Origin: Caballeronia glathei
Lineage (GTDB): Bacteria; Pseudomonadota; Gammaproteobacteria; Burkholderiales; Burkholderiaceae
Direction of reading: 5' to 3'
Assembly: GCF_000698595.1 (NCBI RefSeq)
Contig: NZ_JFHC01000030.1
Span: forward strand, 29,472-93,471
DNA: 64,000 nt
A program made the position numbers and the translations under genes. The notes under the pieces were generated by a model. That model had not been told where the DNA came from. It worked only from the letters and a program-made list of their open reading frames with translations, and made no database searches. Position 1 is the first letter of the stretch, and each line of letters begins with the position of its first letter. Of the stretch, positions 16,141 through 25,178 are shown in pieces.

Positions 16141-16229
16141 ACGTTGAATGCGTGAAATCCGCCGGCGGCGCCGAAACGGCGTTTGATCGGACCACGGAAC
16201 CGCGCCAGTTTTCCTACAATGGGACGACG

Positions 16230-18158
16230 ATGTACGACTTGCTGAAAACCATCGACGATCCGGCTGCCCTGCGCGCCCTCGATCGCCGCCAACTACAACC
16301 GCTTGCCGACGAACTGCGGGCCTACGTGCTCGACAGCGTGTCGCAAACGGGCGGCCATCTGTCGTCGAATCTCGGCACGGTCGAGCTCACGATCGCGCTG
16401 CACTATGTATTCGACACACCCGGCGACCGTATCGTCTGGGACGTCGGCCATCAGACCTATCCGCACAAGATCCTGACCGGCCGCCGCGACCAGATGCCCA
16501 CGCTGCGCCAGCTCGGCGGCATATCGGGCTTCCCGCGCCGCAGCGAGTCCGAATACGACACGTTCGGCACGGCGCACTCGAGCACGTCGATTTCGGCGGC
16601 GCTCGGCATGGCGATCGCGAGCAAGCTGCAGGGCGACAACCGCTTCTCGATCGCCGTGATCGGCGACGGCGCGATGACAGCCGGCATGGCCTTCGAGGCG
16701 ATGAACAACGCCGGCGTCTGCGACGACGTGCCCCTGCTCGTGATCCTGAACGACAACGACATGTCGATTTCGCCGCCGGTAGGCGCGTTGAATCGCCATC
16801 TCGCGCGCCTGATGTCGGGCCGTTTCTACGCCGCGGCGCGCGCCGGTGTCGAGCGCGTGCTGCGCGTCGCGCCGCCGATGCTCGACCTCGCCCGCAAGCT
16901 CGAAGAGCACGCGAAGGGCATGATCGTGCCGGCCACGCTCTTCGAGGAGTTCGGCTTCAACTACATCGGCCCGATCGACGGGCACGACCTCGATTCGCTG
17001 ATCCCGACCTTGCAGAACATCAAGGAGCTGCGCGGCCCGCAGTTCCTGCACGTCGTGACGAAGAAGGGCCAGGGCTACAAGCTCGCCGAGGCCGATCCGG
17101 TGCTGTACCACGGACCGGGCAAGTTCAATCCGGCCGAAGGCATCAAGCCGTCCGCCGCGCCGTCGAAGAAGACCTACACGCAGGTGTTCGGCGAGTGGCT
17201 CTGCGACGCCGCCGCGCAGGATTCGCGCGTTGTCGGCATCACGCCGGCCATGCGCGAGGGCTCGGGCATGGTCGAGTTCGAAAAGCGCTTCCCGGACCGC
17301 TATTTCGACGTCGGCATCGCCGAGCAGCATGCGGTGACCTTTGCGGGCGGGCTCGCCGCCGACGGCATGAAGCCGGTCGTCGCGATCTACTCGACGTTCC
17401 TGCAGCGCGCCTACGACCAGCTGATCCACGACGTCGCGCTGCAAAACCTGCCGGTGGTGTTCGCCATCGACCGCGCGGGCCTTGTCGGCGCGGACGGCGC
17501 GACGCACGCGGGCAACTACGATCTCGCGTTCCTGCGCTGCATCCCGAACATGACGGTAATGGCCGCGTCCGACGAAAACGAATGCCGCCAGATGCTCTAC
17601 ACGGCGCTCCAGCAGCCGAATCCGACTGCCGTGCGCTATCCGCGCGGCGCCGGAACGGGTGTCGCCACGGTCAAGCAGATGACCGCGATTCCGCTCGGCA
17701 AGGGCGAAATCCGCCGTGAATCGTCGCAGAAGCTCGGCTCGGGCAAGCGCATCGCGATTCTCGCGTTCGGCACGATGGTCGCGCCGTCGCTCGCCGCGGC
17801 CGGGGAACTGGACGCGACCGTCGCCAACATGCGCTTCGTCAAGCCGATCGATACCGACCTGCTGCGCGAACTCGCCGCGACGCACGATGCGCTCGTGACC
17901 GTCGAGGAAGGCGCGATCATGGGCGGCGCGGGCTCGGCCTGCGTGGAAGCGCTGCTGGCGAACGGCGTCGTCAAGCCGGTGCTGCAACTCGGCCTGCCCG
18001 ACGTGTTCATCGACCACGGCGATCCGGTCAAGCTGCTCGCGAGCGTCGGGCTGGATGGCGCAGGCATCGCGAAGTCGATCAACGAGCGCTTTCTCGCCGC
18101 AGTCGATGTCGCCGCGGTCGGTGTCGCGGCTGGCAAGCTGACCAAGCGCGTCGCCTGA
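16230..18158 (+). CDS. dxs: 1-deoxy-D-xylulose-5-phosphate synthase
   Basis: It condenses pyruvate and glyceraldehyde 3-phosphate to DXP, the first step of the MEP isoprenoid pathway, and also feeds thiamine and pyridoxal synthesis. The 642-residue protein has the thiamine diphosphate motif GDGAMTAGMAFEAMNNAG (G145-D146-G147 onward), the central domain with the active-site Glu in DVGIAEQHAVTFAGGLA and the C-terminal transketolase domain. The frame extends 31 codons upstream to a TTG, but MYDLLKTIDDPAALR is the conserved N-terminus. It is the last gene of the xseB-ispA-dxs set. Confidence 0.96.
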   Translation: MYDLLKTIDDPAALRALDRRQLQPLADELRAYVLDSVSQTGGHLSSNLGTVELTIALHYVFDTPGDRIVWDVGHQTYPHKILTGRRDQMPTLRQLGGISGFPRRSESEYDTFGTAHSSTSISAALGMAIASKLQGDNRFSIAVIGDGAMTAGMAFEAMNNAGVCDDVPLLVILNDNDMSISPPVGALNRHLARLMSGRFYAAARAGVERVLRVAPPMLDLARKLEEHAKGMIVPATLFEEFGFNYIGPIDGHDLDSLIPTLQNIKELRGPQFLHVVTKKGQGYKLAEADPVLYHGPGKFNPAEGIKPSAAPSKKTYTQVFGEWLCDAAAQDSRVVGITPAMREGSGMVEFEKRFPDRYFDVGIAEQHAVTFAGGLAADGMKPVVAIYSTFLQRAYDQLIHDVALQNLPVVFAIDRAGLVGADGATHAGNYDLAFLRCIPNMTVMAASDENECRQMLYTALQQPNPTAVRYPRGAGTGVATVKQMTAIPLGKGEIRRESSQKLGSGKRIAILAFGTMVAPSLAAAGELDATVANMRFVKPIDTDLLRELAATHDALVTVEEGAIMGGAGSACVEALLANGVVKPVLQLGLPDVFIDHGDPVKLLASVGLDGAGIAKSINERFLAAVDVAAVGVAAGKLTKRVA

Positions 18159-18168
18159 ATCTTCGTAC

Positions 18169-18197
18169 GGATGCGCGCCCGGGGAAGGCGTGCATCC
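18169..18197 (+). other. Hairpin between dxs and folE2
   Basis: GGATGCGCGCC pairs with GGCGTGCATCC (one G-T pair) around a 7-base loop, eleven bases after the dxs stop. No T run follows. It may be a Rho-assisted terminator or a partial attenuator between dxs and folE2. Confidence 0.4.
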
Positions 18198-18298
18198 GGC
18201 CCCCGAACCGACACTACGATCCTTGGCGAATGCGCGAGGTCGCTACCCCTTTCACGCCCCGCGCCCCGGCTACGCGCGGTGAATGAGGACATGAACAA

Positions 18299-19102
18299 AT
18301 GAATCAGATGAATCCCGCCTTCGTGATGCCCGACGTGCAAAGCTCGCCCGACACGCGCCAGATCCCGATTCAGCGCGTCGGCGTGAAGGCCGTGCGGCAT
18401 CCGCTGACCGTGCGCACGCGAAGCGGCGAAGCGCAGCCGAGCGTCGGCGTGTGGAATCTCGACGTTCATCTTCCGGCCGACCAGAAGGGCACGCACATGT
18501 CGCGCTTCGTCGCGCTGCTCGACGAGCATCGCGAGCCGCTCGAACTCGCGTCGCTGCGTGCGATGCTCGTGTCGATGCTGGAGAAGCTCGAGGCGCACGC
18601 GGGGCGCATCGAAGTGTCGTTCCCGTATTTCGTGATGAAGACGGCGCCGGTGTCGGGCGTGCAAAGCCTGATGGACTACGAGGTCACGCTGGCGGGCGAG
18701 TTGCGCGACGGTGAAACGCGCGTCACGCTGAAGGTGCTCGTGCCGGTGACGAGCCTGTGCCCCTGCTCGAAGAAGATCTCGCAATACGGCGCGCACAATC
18801 AGCGCTCGCATGTGACGATCGCCGCCGAACTCGCGGCTGACATGCCGGTTGAAGACCTGATCGCCATTGTGGAAGAGGAAGCGTCGTGCGAACTGTGGGG
18901 CCTGCTCAAGCGCCCGGACGAGAAGTTCGTGACGGAGCGCGCCTACGAGAATCCGAAGTTCGTCGAGGATCTCGTGCGCGATGTCGCCACCCGGCTGAAC
19001 GGCGACGCGCGCATCGCCGCGTATGTGCTGGAAGCCGAGAATTTCGAGTCGATCCACAACCACAGCGCGTACGCCGTGATCGAGCGGGACAAGCGGGTCT
19101 GA
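18299..19102 (+). CDS. folE2: GTP cyclohydrolase I, type IB (FolE2)
   Basis: A 267-residue metal-dependent enzyme that converts GTP to dihydroneopterin triphosphate for folate. Type IB enzymes can work with Mn or other metals when Zn is scarce. The conserved active-site cysteine is in SLCPCSKKISQYGAHNQRS (C154/C156), with His and Gln in the same motif and HNHSAYAVIE at the C-terminus. A GAGG lies about ten bases before the ATG; an alternative ATG three codons later would also fit. A tiny ATG-AAC-AAA-TGA frame immediately precedes and overlaps the start. A strong bidirectional terminator follows. Confidence 0.95.
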   Translation: MNQMNPAFVMPDVQSSPDTRQIPIQRVGVKAVRHPLTVRTRSGEAQPSVGVWNLDVHLPADQKGTHMSRFVALLDEHREPLELASLRAMLVSMLEKLEAHAGRIEVSFPYFVMKTAPVSGVQSLMDYEVTLAGELRDGETRVTLKVLVPVTSLCPCSKKISQYGAHNQRSHVTIAAELAADMPVEDLIAIVEEEASCELWGLLKRPDEKFVTERAYENPKFVEDLVRDVATRLNGDARIAAYVLEAENFESIHNHSAYAVIERDKRV

Positions 19103-19123
19103 AAGCCGCCTGATCCCGGCAGG

Positions 19124-19153
19124 AAAGGCCGATCGACCGATCGGCCTTTTTTT
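19124..19153. terminator. Bidirectional terminator between folE2 and LysR gene
   Basis: AAAGGCCGATCG pairs with CGATCGGCCTTT and is followed by a T run on the plus strand. The T run overlaps the stop codon of the minus-strand LysR gene, whose own transcript gains a U run from the AAA on the left side. One hairpin thus serves both convergent genes. Confidence 0.9.
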
Positions 19154-20066
19154 ATGCCGCTGCGCGTTCCAGCGCCAGCGGTTCGCCGCGCACGGAATCC
19201 AGCAGAATCGACGCGAGCCGCTCGACGGGCGCCGGAGCCGTCGCCGACGCGCGCTGCAGCACGAGCGGTATCGACGGCAGCGCGGGCAGGCCGTGCGAGT
19301 CCGCATCGAGGGCGCGCACGGTCGCCGGCAGGCCGTAGCGCGTGCGCACCGTCACCCCCAGCCCGGCGGCGGCCGCCGCCCACAGGCCCGCGAGACTCGC
19401 GCTCGTGAACGCCACGCGCCACTTGATGCCCGCCCGGTCGAGCGCCTCCGTCGCGGCGCTGCGAAAGAGGCACTGGCGGTCGAACGCGACGAGCGGCAAA
19501 GGCTCGCTTTCATCGCCGCGGCTCCACGGCACTGCCGAAGAGCCGATCCAGCTCATCTGCGGCTCGGCGATGCGCTCGTGCTGACGGGGATCGGCGGCAA
19601 CGGTCGATGCGCCGCCCCAGACGAGCGCGAGATCCAGCTGGTTCGATTCCACGCGCTCGATCAAATCGGCGTTGCGCGCCACGCGGGCCTCGATGCTCAC
19701 TTTCGGATGCGCCCGCGCAAAACGCCCGAGCACATCGGGCAGCACGAACTCGCCGAAATCCTCCTGAAGCCCAAGGCGGATCCACCCTTCGAGATCGACG
19801 CCCCGAATCGCCACGGCGGCTTCGTCGTTCAGTTCGATCAAACGTCGCGCATATTGCAGCATCGTCTCGCCGGCTTCGGTCAGGGCAAGCCCGCGGCCGG
19901 ACTTGCGAAAGAGCGTCGTGCCCGCCTGCTCCTCGAGTTTGCGAATCTGCGCGCTGACAGCGGATGTAGAGCGCCCGACGCGATCCGCCGCCTTCGCGAA
20001 ACTCCCGAGGTCCATTCCCGCGACAAAGCTGCGCAGCACCGCGAGATCGAACGTGACTTGACTCAT
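19152..20066 (-). CDS. LysR-family transcriptional regulator
   Basis: A 304-residue LTTR. The N-terminal winged helix (about 5-65) reads DLAVLRSFVAGMDLGSFAKAA, then STSAVSAQIRKLEEQAG. The C-terminal periplasmic-binding-like effector domain covers about 90-290. It is divergent from the MFS transporter gene with a perfect inverted repeat between them, so it probably controls that transporter. The ATG of MSQVTFDL is used; a TTG two codons upstream is less likely. Its inducer is unknown. Confidence 0.9.
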   Translation of the reverse strand: MSQVTFDLAVLRSFVAGMDLGSFAKAADRVGRSTSAVSAQIRKLEEQAGTTLFRKSGRGLALTEAGETMLQYARRLIELNDEAAVAIRGVDLEGWIRLGLQEDFGEFVLPDVLGRFARAHPKVSIEARVARNADLIERVESNQLDLALVWGGASTVAADPRQHERIAEPQMSWIGSSAVPWSRGDESEPLPLVAFDRQCLFRSAATEALDRAGIKWRVAFTSASLAGLWAAAAAGLGVTVRTRYGLPATVRALDADSHGLPALPSIPLVLQRASATAPAPVERLASILLDSVRGEPLALERAAA

Positions 20067-20093
20067 GATCAATCGTCCTGTTTTATCGAATGA

Positions 20094-20114
20094 TTGGTTC
20101 GATACTTTCTGATA
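20094..20114. promoter_or_regulatory. Candidate LysR operator (perfect 7-7-7 inverted repeat)
   Basis: TATCGAA-N7-TTCGATA is a perfect dyad in the 104-base divergent promoter between the LysR gene and the MFS gene, 28 bases from the LysR start and 57 from the MFS start. The position fits an LTTR recognition site that autoregulates and activates the transporter. Confidence 0.6.
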
Positions 20115-20170
20115 TTCAGGATGATCTTATGCCGCGAAACTGGCCGGGTCAAATCCGCTAGAGGACGATC

Positions 20171-21412
20171 ATGGCTACACCCCTGACATGGCGAGCGCAG
20201 GCGCGCGGCGAGTCGCACCGGTGGAAGGTGCTGGGCGTCGGCGTCGCGGCGAACGCCAGCTTTTCGGCGGCGTCTGCCGGCATTCCGACGACGGCCGTCT
20301 GGCTGCGCGCGGGCTACCACCTCGGCAACGCGGAACTCGGGCTCGTGCTCGGCGCGATGGGGCTGGGCGTCGCGCTGTCCGAACTGCCGTGGGGCCTGCT
20401 CACCGACCGCTGGGGCGACCGCCCCGTGCTCCTGACCGGCCTCTTCACCACTGCGGCGGCGCTCCTCGCGATGACGCTCTTCGCCGCGCCGTCCGCGCAT
20501 CATCCGGTCCCCGGGCTCGGTTGGCTCGTGCTCGCGATGTGCGTCGTCGGGCTGCTCGGCGGCAGCGTCAACGGATCGAGCGGGCGCGCGGTGATGGCGT
20601 GGTTTCGCGAAGGCGAGCGCGGGCTCGCGATGAGCATCCGCCAGACGGCCGTGCCGCTCGGCGGCGGACTGGGCGCGCTGATGCTGCCGTGGCTCGCGGC
20701 GTCATACGGATTCGCGGCCGTCTACGGCGTGCTCGCCGCGATGTGCGCGCTGTCGGCGGCGTTCGCATGGCGCTGGCTCGACGAGCCGCCGGCCACACGG
20801 GCGCATGCCGCCGCCAGGCAGGACGATCCGGCGGCCGGGCCCTTGCGCGACAAAGAGGTGTGGCGCGTGGTGCTCGGCATCGGCCTCTTGTGCGTGCCGC
20901 AAATGGCGGTGCTCACCTTCGCGACCGTCTTCCTGCACGACGCGGGCCATCTCGGCATTGCGGCGATCAGCGGCACGATGGCCGCGGTCCAGCTCGGCGC
21001 CATGGGGATGCGCATATGGAGCGGCCGTCACACTGACCGCCACGGCAACCGGCGCGCGTATCTGCGCGGCTCGACGCTCGTCGCGGTGGCGTCGTTCATC
21101 ATGCTCGGGCTGGTGCTGCAGTGCTTCGCGCAGGCGCCGGGTGCGCTGCTGATGGCGATGATCGCGTTCGCGGGCATCTGCGTGTCGGCGTGGCATGGCG
21201 TCGCCTACACGGAGCTGGCGACGCTCGCCGGAACCCGCCGCGCCGGAACCGCGCTGGGCATGGCGAACACGGTGGTCTACGCCGGCCTGTTCGTCACGCC
21301 GCTCGCGATTCCCCACCTGCTCGTGCTGGGGTCGTGGCCGCTCGTCTGGTTCGCGGTGGCGCTCTGCGCGCTCTTTGCGTTCCCCCTGTTTCCGAGGGCG
21401 CGGCGCGATTAA
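20171..21412 (+). CDS. MFS transporter
   Basis: A 413-residue inner-membrane carrier with about 12 hydrophobic segments. The conserved cytoplasmic loop 2-3 motif of the major facilitator family is visible as LTDRWGDRPVLLTG (residues about 76-89), and a weaker copy occurs after segment 8 (WSGRHTDRHGNRRAYLRG). Substrate unknown. It is divergent from a LysR regulator that probably controls it, and the GST gene begins 35 bases downstream, possibly in the same transcript. Confidence 0.88.
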   Translation: MATPLTWRAQARGESHRWKVLGVGVAANASFSAASAGIPTTAVWLRAGYHLGNAELGLVLGAMGLGVALSELPWGLLTDRWGDRPVLLTGLFTTAAALLAMTLFAAPSAHHPVPGLGWLVLAMCVVGLLGGSVNGSSGRAVMAWFREGERGLAMSIRQTAVPLGGGLGALMLPWLAASYGFAAVYGVLAAMCALSAAFAWRWLDEPPATRAHAAARQDDPAAGPLRDKEVWRVVLGIGLLCVPQMAVLTFATVFLHDAGHLGIAAISGTMAAVQLGAMGMRIWSGRHTDRHGNRRAYLRGSTLVAVASFIMLGLVLQCFAQAPGALLMAMIAFAGICVSAWHGVAYTELATLAGTRRAGTALGMANTVVYAGLFVTPLAIPHLLVLGSWPLVWFAVALCALFAFPLFPRARRD

Positions 21413-21447
21413 ACTGGCTGTCCCGAAACGACAGCCGGAGCCACACC

Positions 21448-22074
21448 TTGATCCTGATCGGCCAATACGACTCCCCGTTCGTGCGGCGCACCGCCATCGC
21501 GCTCACGCTCTACGGGATGCCTTTCGAGCAGAAGCCGTGGTCCGTCTTCGGCGACGCCGGCAAGGTCGCGCAATACAACCCGCTGATCCGCGTGCCGACG
21601 CTCGTCCTTGATTCGGGCGAGGTACTGATCGAAAGCGCGATGATCCTCGACTATCTCGACGAGGAAGCGGGCGCCGCGAAGCGGATGATGGCGCCGGCGG
21701 GCCCCGCGCGCCGGCAGGCGCAGAAGGTGTGCGCGCTCGCGGCGGGCCTCGGCGACAAGGCCGTCGCGCTCGTCTACGAACGCGTCCTGCACAAGGAGAA
21801 GTCGGAAGTGTGGGTGAAGCGCTGCACGGGGCAGGTCGAACGCGTGCTGGATGCGCTCGAAGCCGATCGCGCGGCACGCCCGACGCCATACTGGTTCGGC
21901 GACGCCATCGGTCACGCGGACATCGCGGTGGCGTGCGCGCTGCGCTTCGCCCGCGAGGCGCTTCCGGCGCTCTTCACGCAAACGCGCTGGCCGACGCTGA
22001 TCGCGCATGGCGACCGCTGCGAGACGCTGCCCGCGTTCAAGGCGATCGTCCAGCCGTTCAATCCGCCGAACTAG
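21448..22074 (+). CDS. Glutathione S-transferase family protein
   Basis: A 208-residue two-domain GST. The N-terminal thioredoxin-like domain starts ILIGQYDSPFVRRTAIAL and keeps the cis-Pro motif VPTLVLDSGEVLIESAMILDYL. The helical C-terminal domain includes YWFGDAIGHADIAVACALRF with the usual Asp of the N-capping box. The start is a TTG with GGAG seven bases upstream; there is no ATG in a plausible position. Its TAG stop lies in the palindrome CTAG, which also supplies the stop of the convergent tsaD gene. Specific substrate unknown. Confidence 0.9.
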   Translation: MILIGQYDSPFVRRTAIALTLYGMPFEQKPWSVFGDAGKVAQYNPLIRVPTLVLDSGEVLIESAMILDYLDEEAGAAKRMMAPAGPARRQAQKVCALAAGLGDKAVALVYERVLHKEKSEVWVKRCTGQVERVLDALEADRAARPTPYWFGDAIGHADIAVACALRFAREALPALFTQTRWPTLIAHGDRCETLPAFKAIVQPFNPPN

Positions 22075-23099
22075 GCGGCAGCGAGCGACGCGAGGTCCCA
22101 GCGCGGCCTGACGGTGAACGCGTAGTCGCGCACGGCCTGCTCCGGCCAGCGCGAGAGGCGCAGCGCGCCGGCGAGCGCGATCATCGCGCCGTTGTCGGTG
22201 CAAAGGGAGAGGTCGGGGTAGTACACGTCGAAGCGGCGCTTTTTCGCCGCCGCCGAGAGCGCCTCGCGCAGTTGCCGGTTCGCGCCCACGCCGCCCGCCA
22301 CGACGAGCCGTTTCAGCCCCGTCTGCTTCAGGGCCGCGAGCGATTTCGCGGTCAGCACGTCTACGGCGGCATCGACGAAACCGCGCGCCAGGTCCGCCTT
22401 CGACTGTTCGCAGACGTTCGCGCCGAGCTTCCTGCTGTGCGTGAGCACGGCCGTTTTCAGGCCGCTGAAGCTGAAATCGAGGTCGCCGGAATGGAGCATC
22501 GGGCGGGGCAGCGTGACGGCGCCGGGCGTGCCGAATTCCGCCATCCGCGACACCTCCGGTCCGCCCGGATAGCCGAGGCCGAGCAGCTTGGCGGTCTTGT
22601 CGAAGGCTTCGCCCGCGGCGTCGTCGAGCGTTTCGCCGAGCGTCTCGTACACGCCGACGTCGGTCACACGCATCAGTTGCGTGTGCCCGCCCGAGACGAG
22701 CAGCGCGACGAACGGAAACGGCGGCGGCTCGTCGACGAGCAGCGGCGACAGCAGATGCCCTTCCAGATGGTGGATGCCGACGGTCGGCTTGTCCCACGCC
22801 ATCGCGAGCGCGTTCGCGATGCTCGCGCCCACCAGCAGCGCGCCCGCGAGCCCGGGACCCTGCGTGAACGCGATCGCGTCGATATCGCCGCGCGCGGCGC
22901 CCGCTTCGCCCATCACCTGCTCGAGAAGCGGCAGCGCGCGCCGGATGTGATCGCGCGACGCCAGTTCCGGCACGACGCCGCCGTATTCGCGATGCATCGC
23001 GATCTGCGAATGCAGCGCGTGCGAGAGCAGGCCGCGCCCGGTGTCGTAGAGCGCAAGGCCGGTTTCGTCGCAGGAGCTTTCGATGCCGAGGACTAGCAT
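22071..23099 (-). CDS. tsaD: tRNA N6-threonylcarbamoyladenosine transferase TsaD
   Basis: It transfers the threonylcarbamoyl group to A37 of ANN-decoding tRNAs, with TsaB and TsaE. The 342-residue ASKHA-fold protein has the metal-binding pair H111 and H115 in HHLEGH, the nucleotide loop GVGANRQLREALS and the Kae1 signature region. The N-terminus MLVLGIESSCDETG is diagnostic. It overlaps the convergent GST gene by four bases at CTAG. Confidence 0.96.
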   Translation of the reverse strand: MLVLGIESSCDETGLALYDTGRGLLSHALHSQIAMHREYGGVVPELASRDHIRRALPLLEQVMGEAGAARGDIDAIAFTQGPGLAGALLVGASIANALAMAWDKPTVGIHHLEGHLLSPLLVDEPPPFPFVALLVSGGHTQLMRVTDVGVYETLGETLDDAAGEAFDKTAKLLGLGYPGGPEVSRMAEFGTPGAVTLPRPMLHSGDLDFSFSGLKTAVLTHSRKLGANVCEQSKADLARGFVDAAVDVLTAKSLAALKQTGLKRLVVAGGVGANRQLREALSAAAKKRRFDVYYPDLSLCTDNGAMIALAGALRLSRWPEQAVRDYAFTVRPRWDLASLAAA

Positions 23100-23195
23100 G
23101 GGATTGGGCGTCAGGGGAACGTCAAAGTATATCAGCGGCGGTGGGCGGGCGCGGGCCGGCGGGTTGGGCCGGTCGGGCCGGTTACAATGCGCGCC

Positions 23196-24422
23196 ATGGA
23201 ATCATTCGATATCGCCGTCATTGGCGCCGGCGCGGCGGGCATGATGTGCGCCGCGGTCGCCGGGCAAAGCGGCCGCCGCGTCGTCCTGATCGACCACGCC
23301 GAACGCCTCGCCGAAAAAATCCGCATCTCGGGCGGCGGGCGCTGCAACTTCACGAACATCAATGCGGGACCGGCGAACTTTCTGTCGGCGAATCCGCATT
23401 TCTGCCGCTCCGCGCTCGCGCGCTACACGCCGCGCGATTTCCTCGCGCTGCTCAAGCAATACCGCGTGAGCTGGCACGAGAAGCACAAGGGCCAGCTGTT
23501 CTGCGACGACTCGAGCGAATCCGTCATCGACGTCCTGAAAAGCGAATGCGACGCCGGCCGGGTGGCATGGCGCCGTCCGGTGACGGTCGAGGCGATCCGC
23601 CACGGCGGTGAGCACTTTGCGCTCGACACGACCGCCGGCACGATCGGCGCGGCGGCGCTCGTGATCGCGACGGGCGGCCTGTCGATCCCGAAGATCGGCG
23701 CGACCGATTTCGGCTATCGCGTGGCGAAGCAGTTCGGCCACAGGCTCGTCGATACGCGGCCGGCGCTCGTGCCGCTCACCTTCGCCGCCGGCGACTGGGC
23801 GCCGTTCGCGGCGCTGTCGGGGCTGTCCGTGGAGGTGGAGCTGAGCACGGGGAAGGGCCGGGCGCGCGGTGAATTTTCCGAAGACCTGCTGCTCACCCAC
23901 CGCGGGCTGTCCGGCCCGGGCGTGCTGCAGATTTCGAGCTACTGGAATCCGTCGGAGCCGATCCAGATCGATTTGCTGCCGGGCGTCGACGCAACCGAAG
24001 CGCTGCTCGCCGCGAAAGCCGGCTCGAAGAAGCAGATCGCCACGTTTCTCGCCGAGCACGTTCCGGCGCGGCTCGCGCACACCTGGCTGGAAGCGCAGCG
24101 CGTGCCGCCCGAGGCCCGTCTCGCCGATCTCCCCGACAGGACACTCAAGGCGGTCGGTGAGTCGCTGTCGCGCTGGACGCTCACCCCCAGCGGCACCGAG
24201 GGCTACCGCAAGGCCGAGGTGACGCGCGGCGGCGTGGACACGCGCGAACTGTCGTCGACGACGATGATGAGCGCGCGCACGCCCGGCCTGTACTTCATCG
24301 GCGAGGCGGTAGATGTTACCGGATGGCTGGGCGGCTACAACTTCCAGTGGGCGTGGGCATCGGGTGTCGCGGCGGGGCAGGCGGCCGCCGAATTTGCTCG
24401 CGAAATGTCCGTGCGCGCCTGA
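23196..24422 (+). CDS. HI0933/BaiN-type NAD(P)/FAD-dependent oxidoreductase
   Basis: A 408-residue flavoprotein. It has the FAD dinucleotide fold at the N-terminus (DIAVIGAGAAGMMCAAVAG), the family motif KIRISGGGRCNFTN, an ATGG loop (LVIATGGLSIPKIGATDFG) and the C-terminal GEAVDVTGWLGGYNFQWAWASG. Members are often annotated as aminoacetone oxidase-like or BaiN-like; the physiological reaction is not settled. Start: the ATG of MESFDIAV is preferred to one three codons earlier. TACAAT at 23183-23188 is a possible -10 box lying very close to the start, so the leader would be very short. Confidence 0.88.
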   Translation: MESFDIAVIGAGAAGMMCAAVAGQSGRRVVLIDHAERLAEKIRISGGGRCNFTNINAGPANFLSANPHFCRSALARYTPRDFLALLKQYRVSWHEKHKGQLFCDDSSESVIDVLKSECDAGRVAWRRPVTVEAIRHGGEHFALDTTAGTIGAAALVIATGGLSIPKIGATDFGYRVAKQFGHRLVDTRPALVPLTFAAGDWAPFAALSGLSVEVELSTGKGRARGEFSEDLLLTHRGLSGPGVLQISSYWNPSEPIQIDLLPGVDATEALLAAKAGSKKQIATFLAEHVPARLAHTWLEAQRVPPEARLADLPDRTLKAVGESLSRWTLTPSGTEGYRKAEVTRGGVDTRELSSTTMMSARTPGLYFIGEAVDVTGWLGGYNFQWAWASGVAAGQAAAEFAREMSVRA

Positions 24423-24508
24423 GCGTGTCGCCCGCAAAGCCAGACGGCACAAGGCTTTTGCGCGGCGGCGGGACGGCCTGCGGCGCGCGCCGCAATCTCG
24501 AAATGCCC

Positions 24509-24577
24509 TGTTTGACCTGCTATACTCAGAAGTTACCGTCACGATGGTGTCATTGGTAAAAATGACGCCGTCAAACA
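24509..24577 (+). promoter_or_regulatory. Extended -10 promoter and nested dyad before YqeY-dnaG
   Basis: TGC-TATACT (24518-24526) is an extended -10 element in the 297-base space before the YqeY gene. The sequence is framed by TGTTTGAC (24509-24516) and GTCAAACA (24570-24577), perfect 8-bp arms, with an inner dyad GTCATT-N6-AATGAC (24549-24566). The RNA leader could fold into a hairpin. I find no rpsU or other gene in the space between the oxidoreductase and YqeY. Confidence 0.5.
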
Positions 24578-24719
24578 AGCCGGCGAGCCGCTCAACGCCG
24601 CAGCCAACCGCGCGGATGCCTTGACCGTCGGGATCGCGCTTTCATGAACGCCGTGCCCGGCGTCCGACGCGCGGCCGCCGGCCGGATCTACTCAATCTTG
24701 CAATTGCACCGGGTGAACG

Positions 24720-25166
24720 ATGAGCCTCAAGGACCAGATCAGCGACGACATGAAGGCCGCGATGCGCGCACGCGAAACGGAGCGTCTCGGCACGATTCGC
24801 CTGCTGCTCGCCGCGATCAAGCAGCGTGAAGTCGACGAACGCGTGACGCTCGACGACGCGGGCATCACCGCCGTCATCGACAAGATGATCAAGCAGCGCA
24901 AGGACTCGATCAGCCAGTTCCAGACGGCCGGCCGCGACGATCTGGTCGCGAAGGAGAGCGCCGAGCTGACGGTGCTGTCCGCCTACATGCCGGAGCAGCT
25001 GTCGGCGGAGGCGATCGCCGCCGAGGTTGAGGCCGCCGTCGCTGCAACGGGTGCCGCCGGTCCGCAGGACATGGGCAAGGTCATGGGCGTGCTCAAGCCG
25101 AAACTCGCGGGCCGAGCCGACATGACGGCCGTGTCGGCGCAGGTGAAAGCGGCGCTGTCGAAGTAA
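24720..25166 (+). CDS. GatB/YqeY domain-containing protein
   Basis: A 148-residue helical protein homologous to the tail domain of the GatB amidotransferase subunit. It starts MSLKDQISDDMKAAMRARETERL, with LGTIRLLLAAIKQREVDERV and, at the C-terminus, DMGKVMGVLKPKLAGRADMTAVS as family signatures. Free-standing YqeY proteins are thought to bind tRNA or to interact with tRNA-modifying steps, but the role is not firm. It is 12 bases before dnaG on the same strand and surely co-transcribed, as in other betaproteobacteria. Confidence 0.92.
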   Translation: MSLKDQISDDMKAAMRARETERLGTIRLLLAAIKQREVDERVTLDDAGITAVIDKMIKQRKDSISQFQTAGRDDLVAKESAELTVLSAYMPEQLSAEAIAAEVEAAVAATGAAGPQDMGKVMGVLKPKLAGRADMTAVSAQVKAALSK

Positions 25167-25178
25167 GCGCGTTTCACG

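Noticed and set aside
16293..18017. 574-codon minus-strand open frame under dxs
   Set aside because: A GC-skew shadow of a clear dxs gene with no recognisable domain.
24512..24526. TTGACC and TATACT as a -35/-10 pair
   Set aside because: They are only three bases apart, far from the 17 needed; the TGC before TATACT supports an extended -10 instead.
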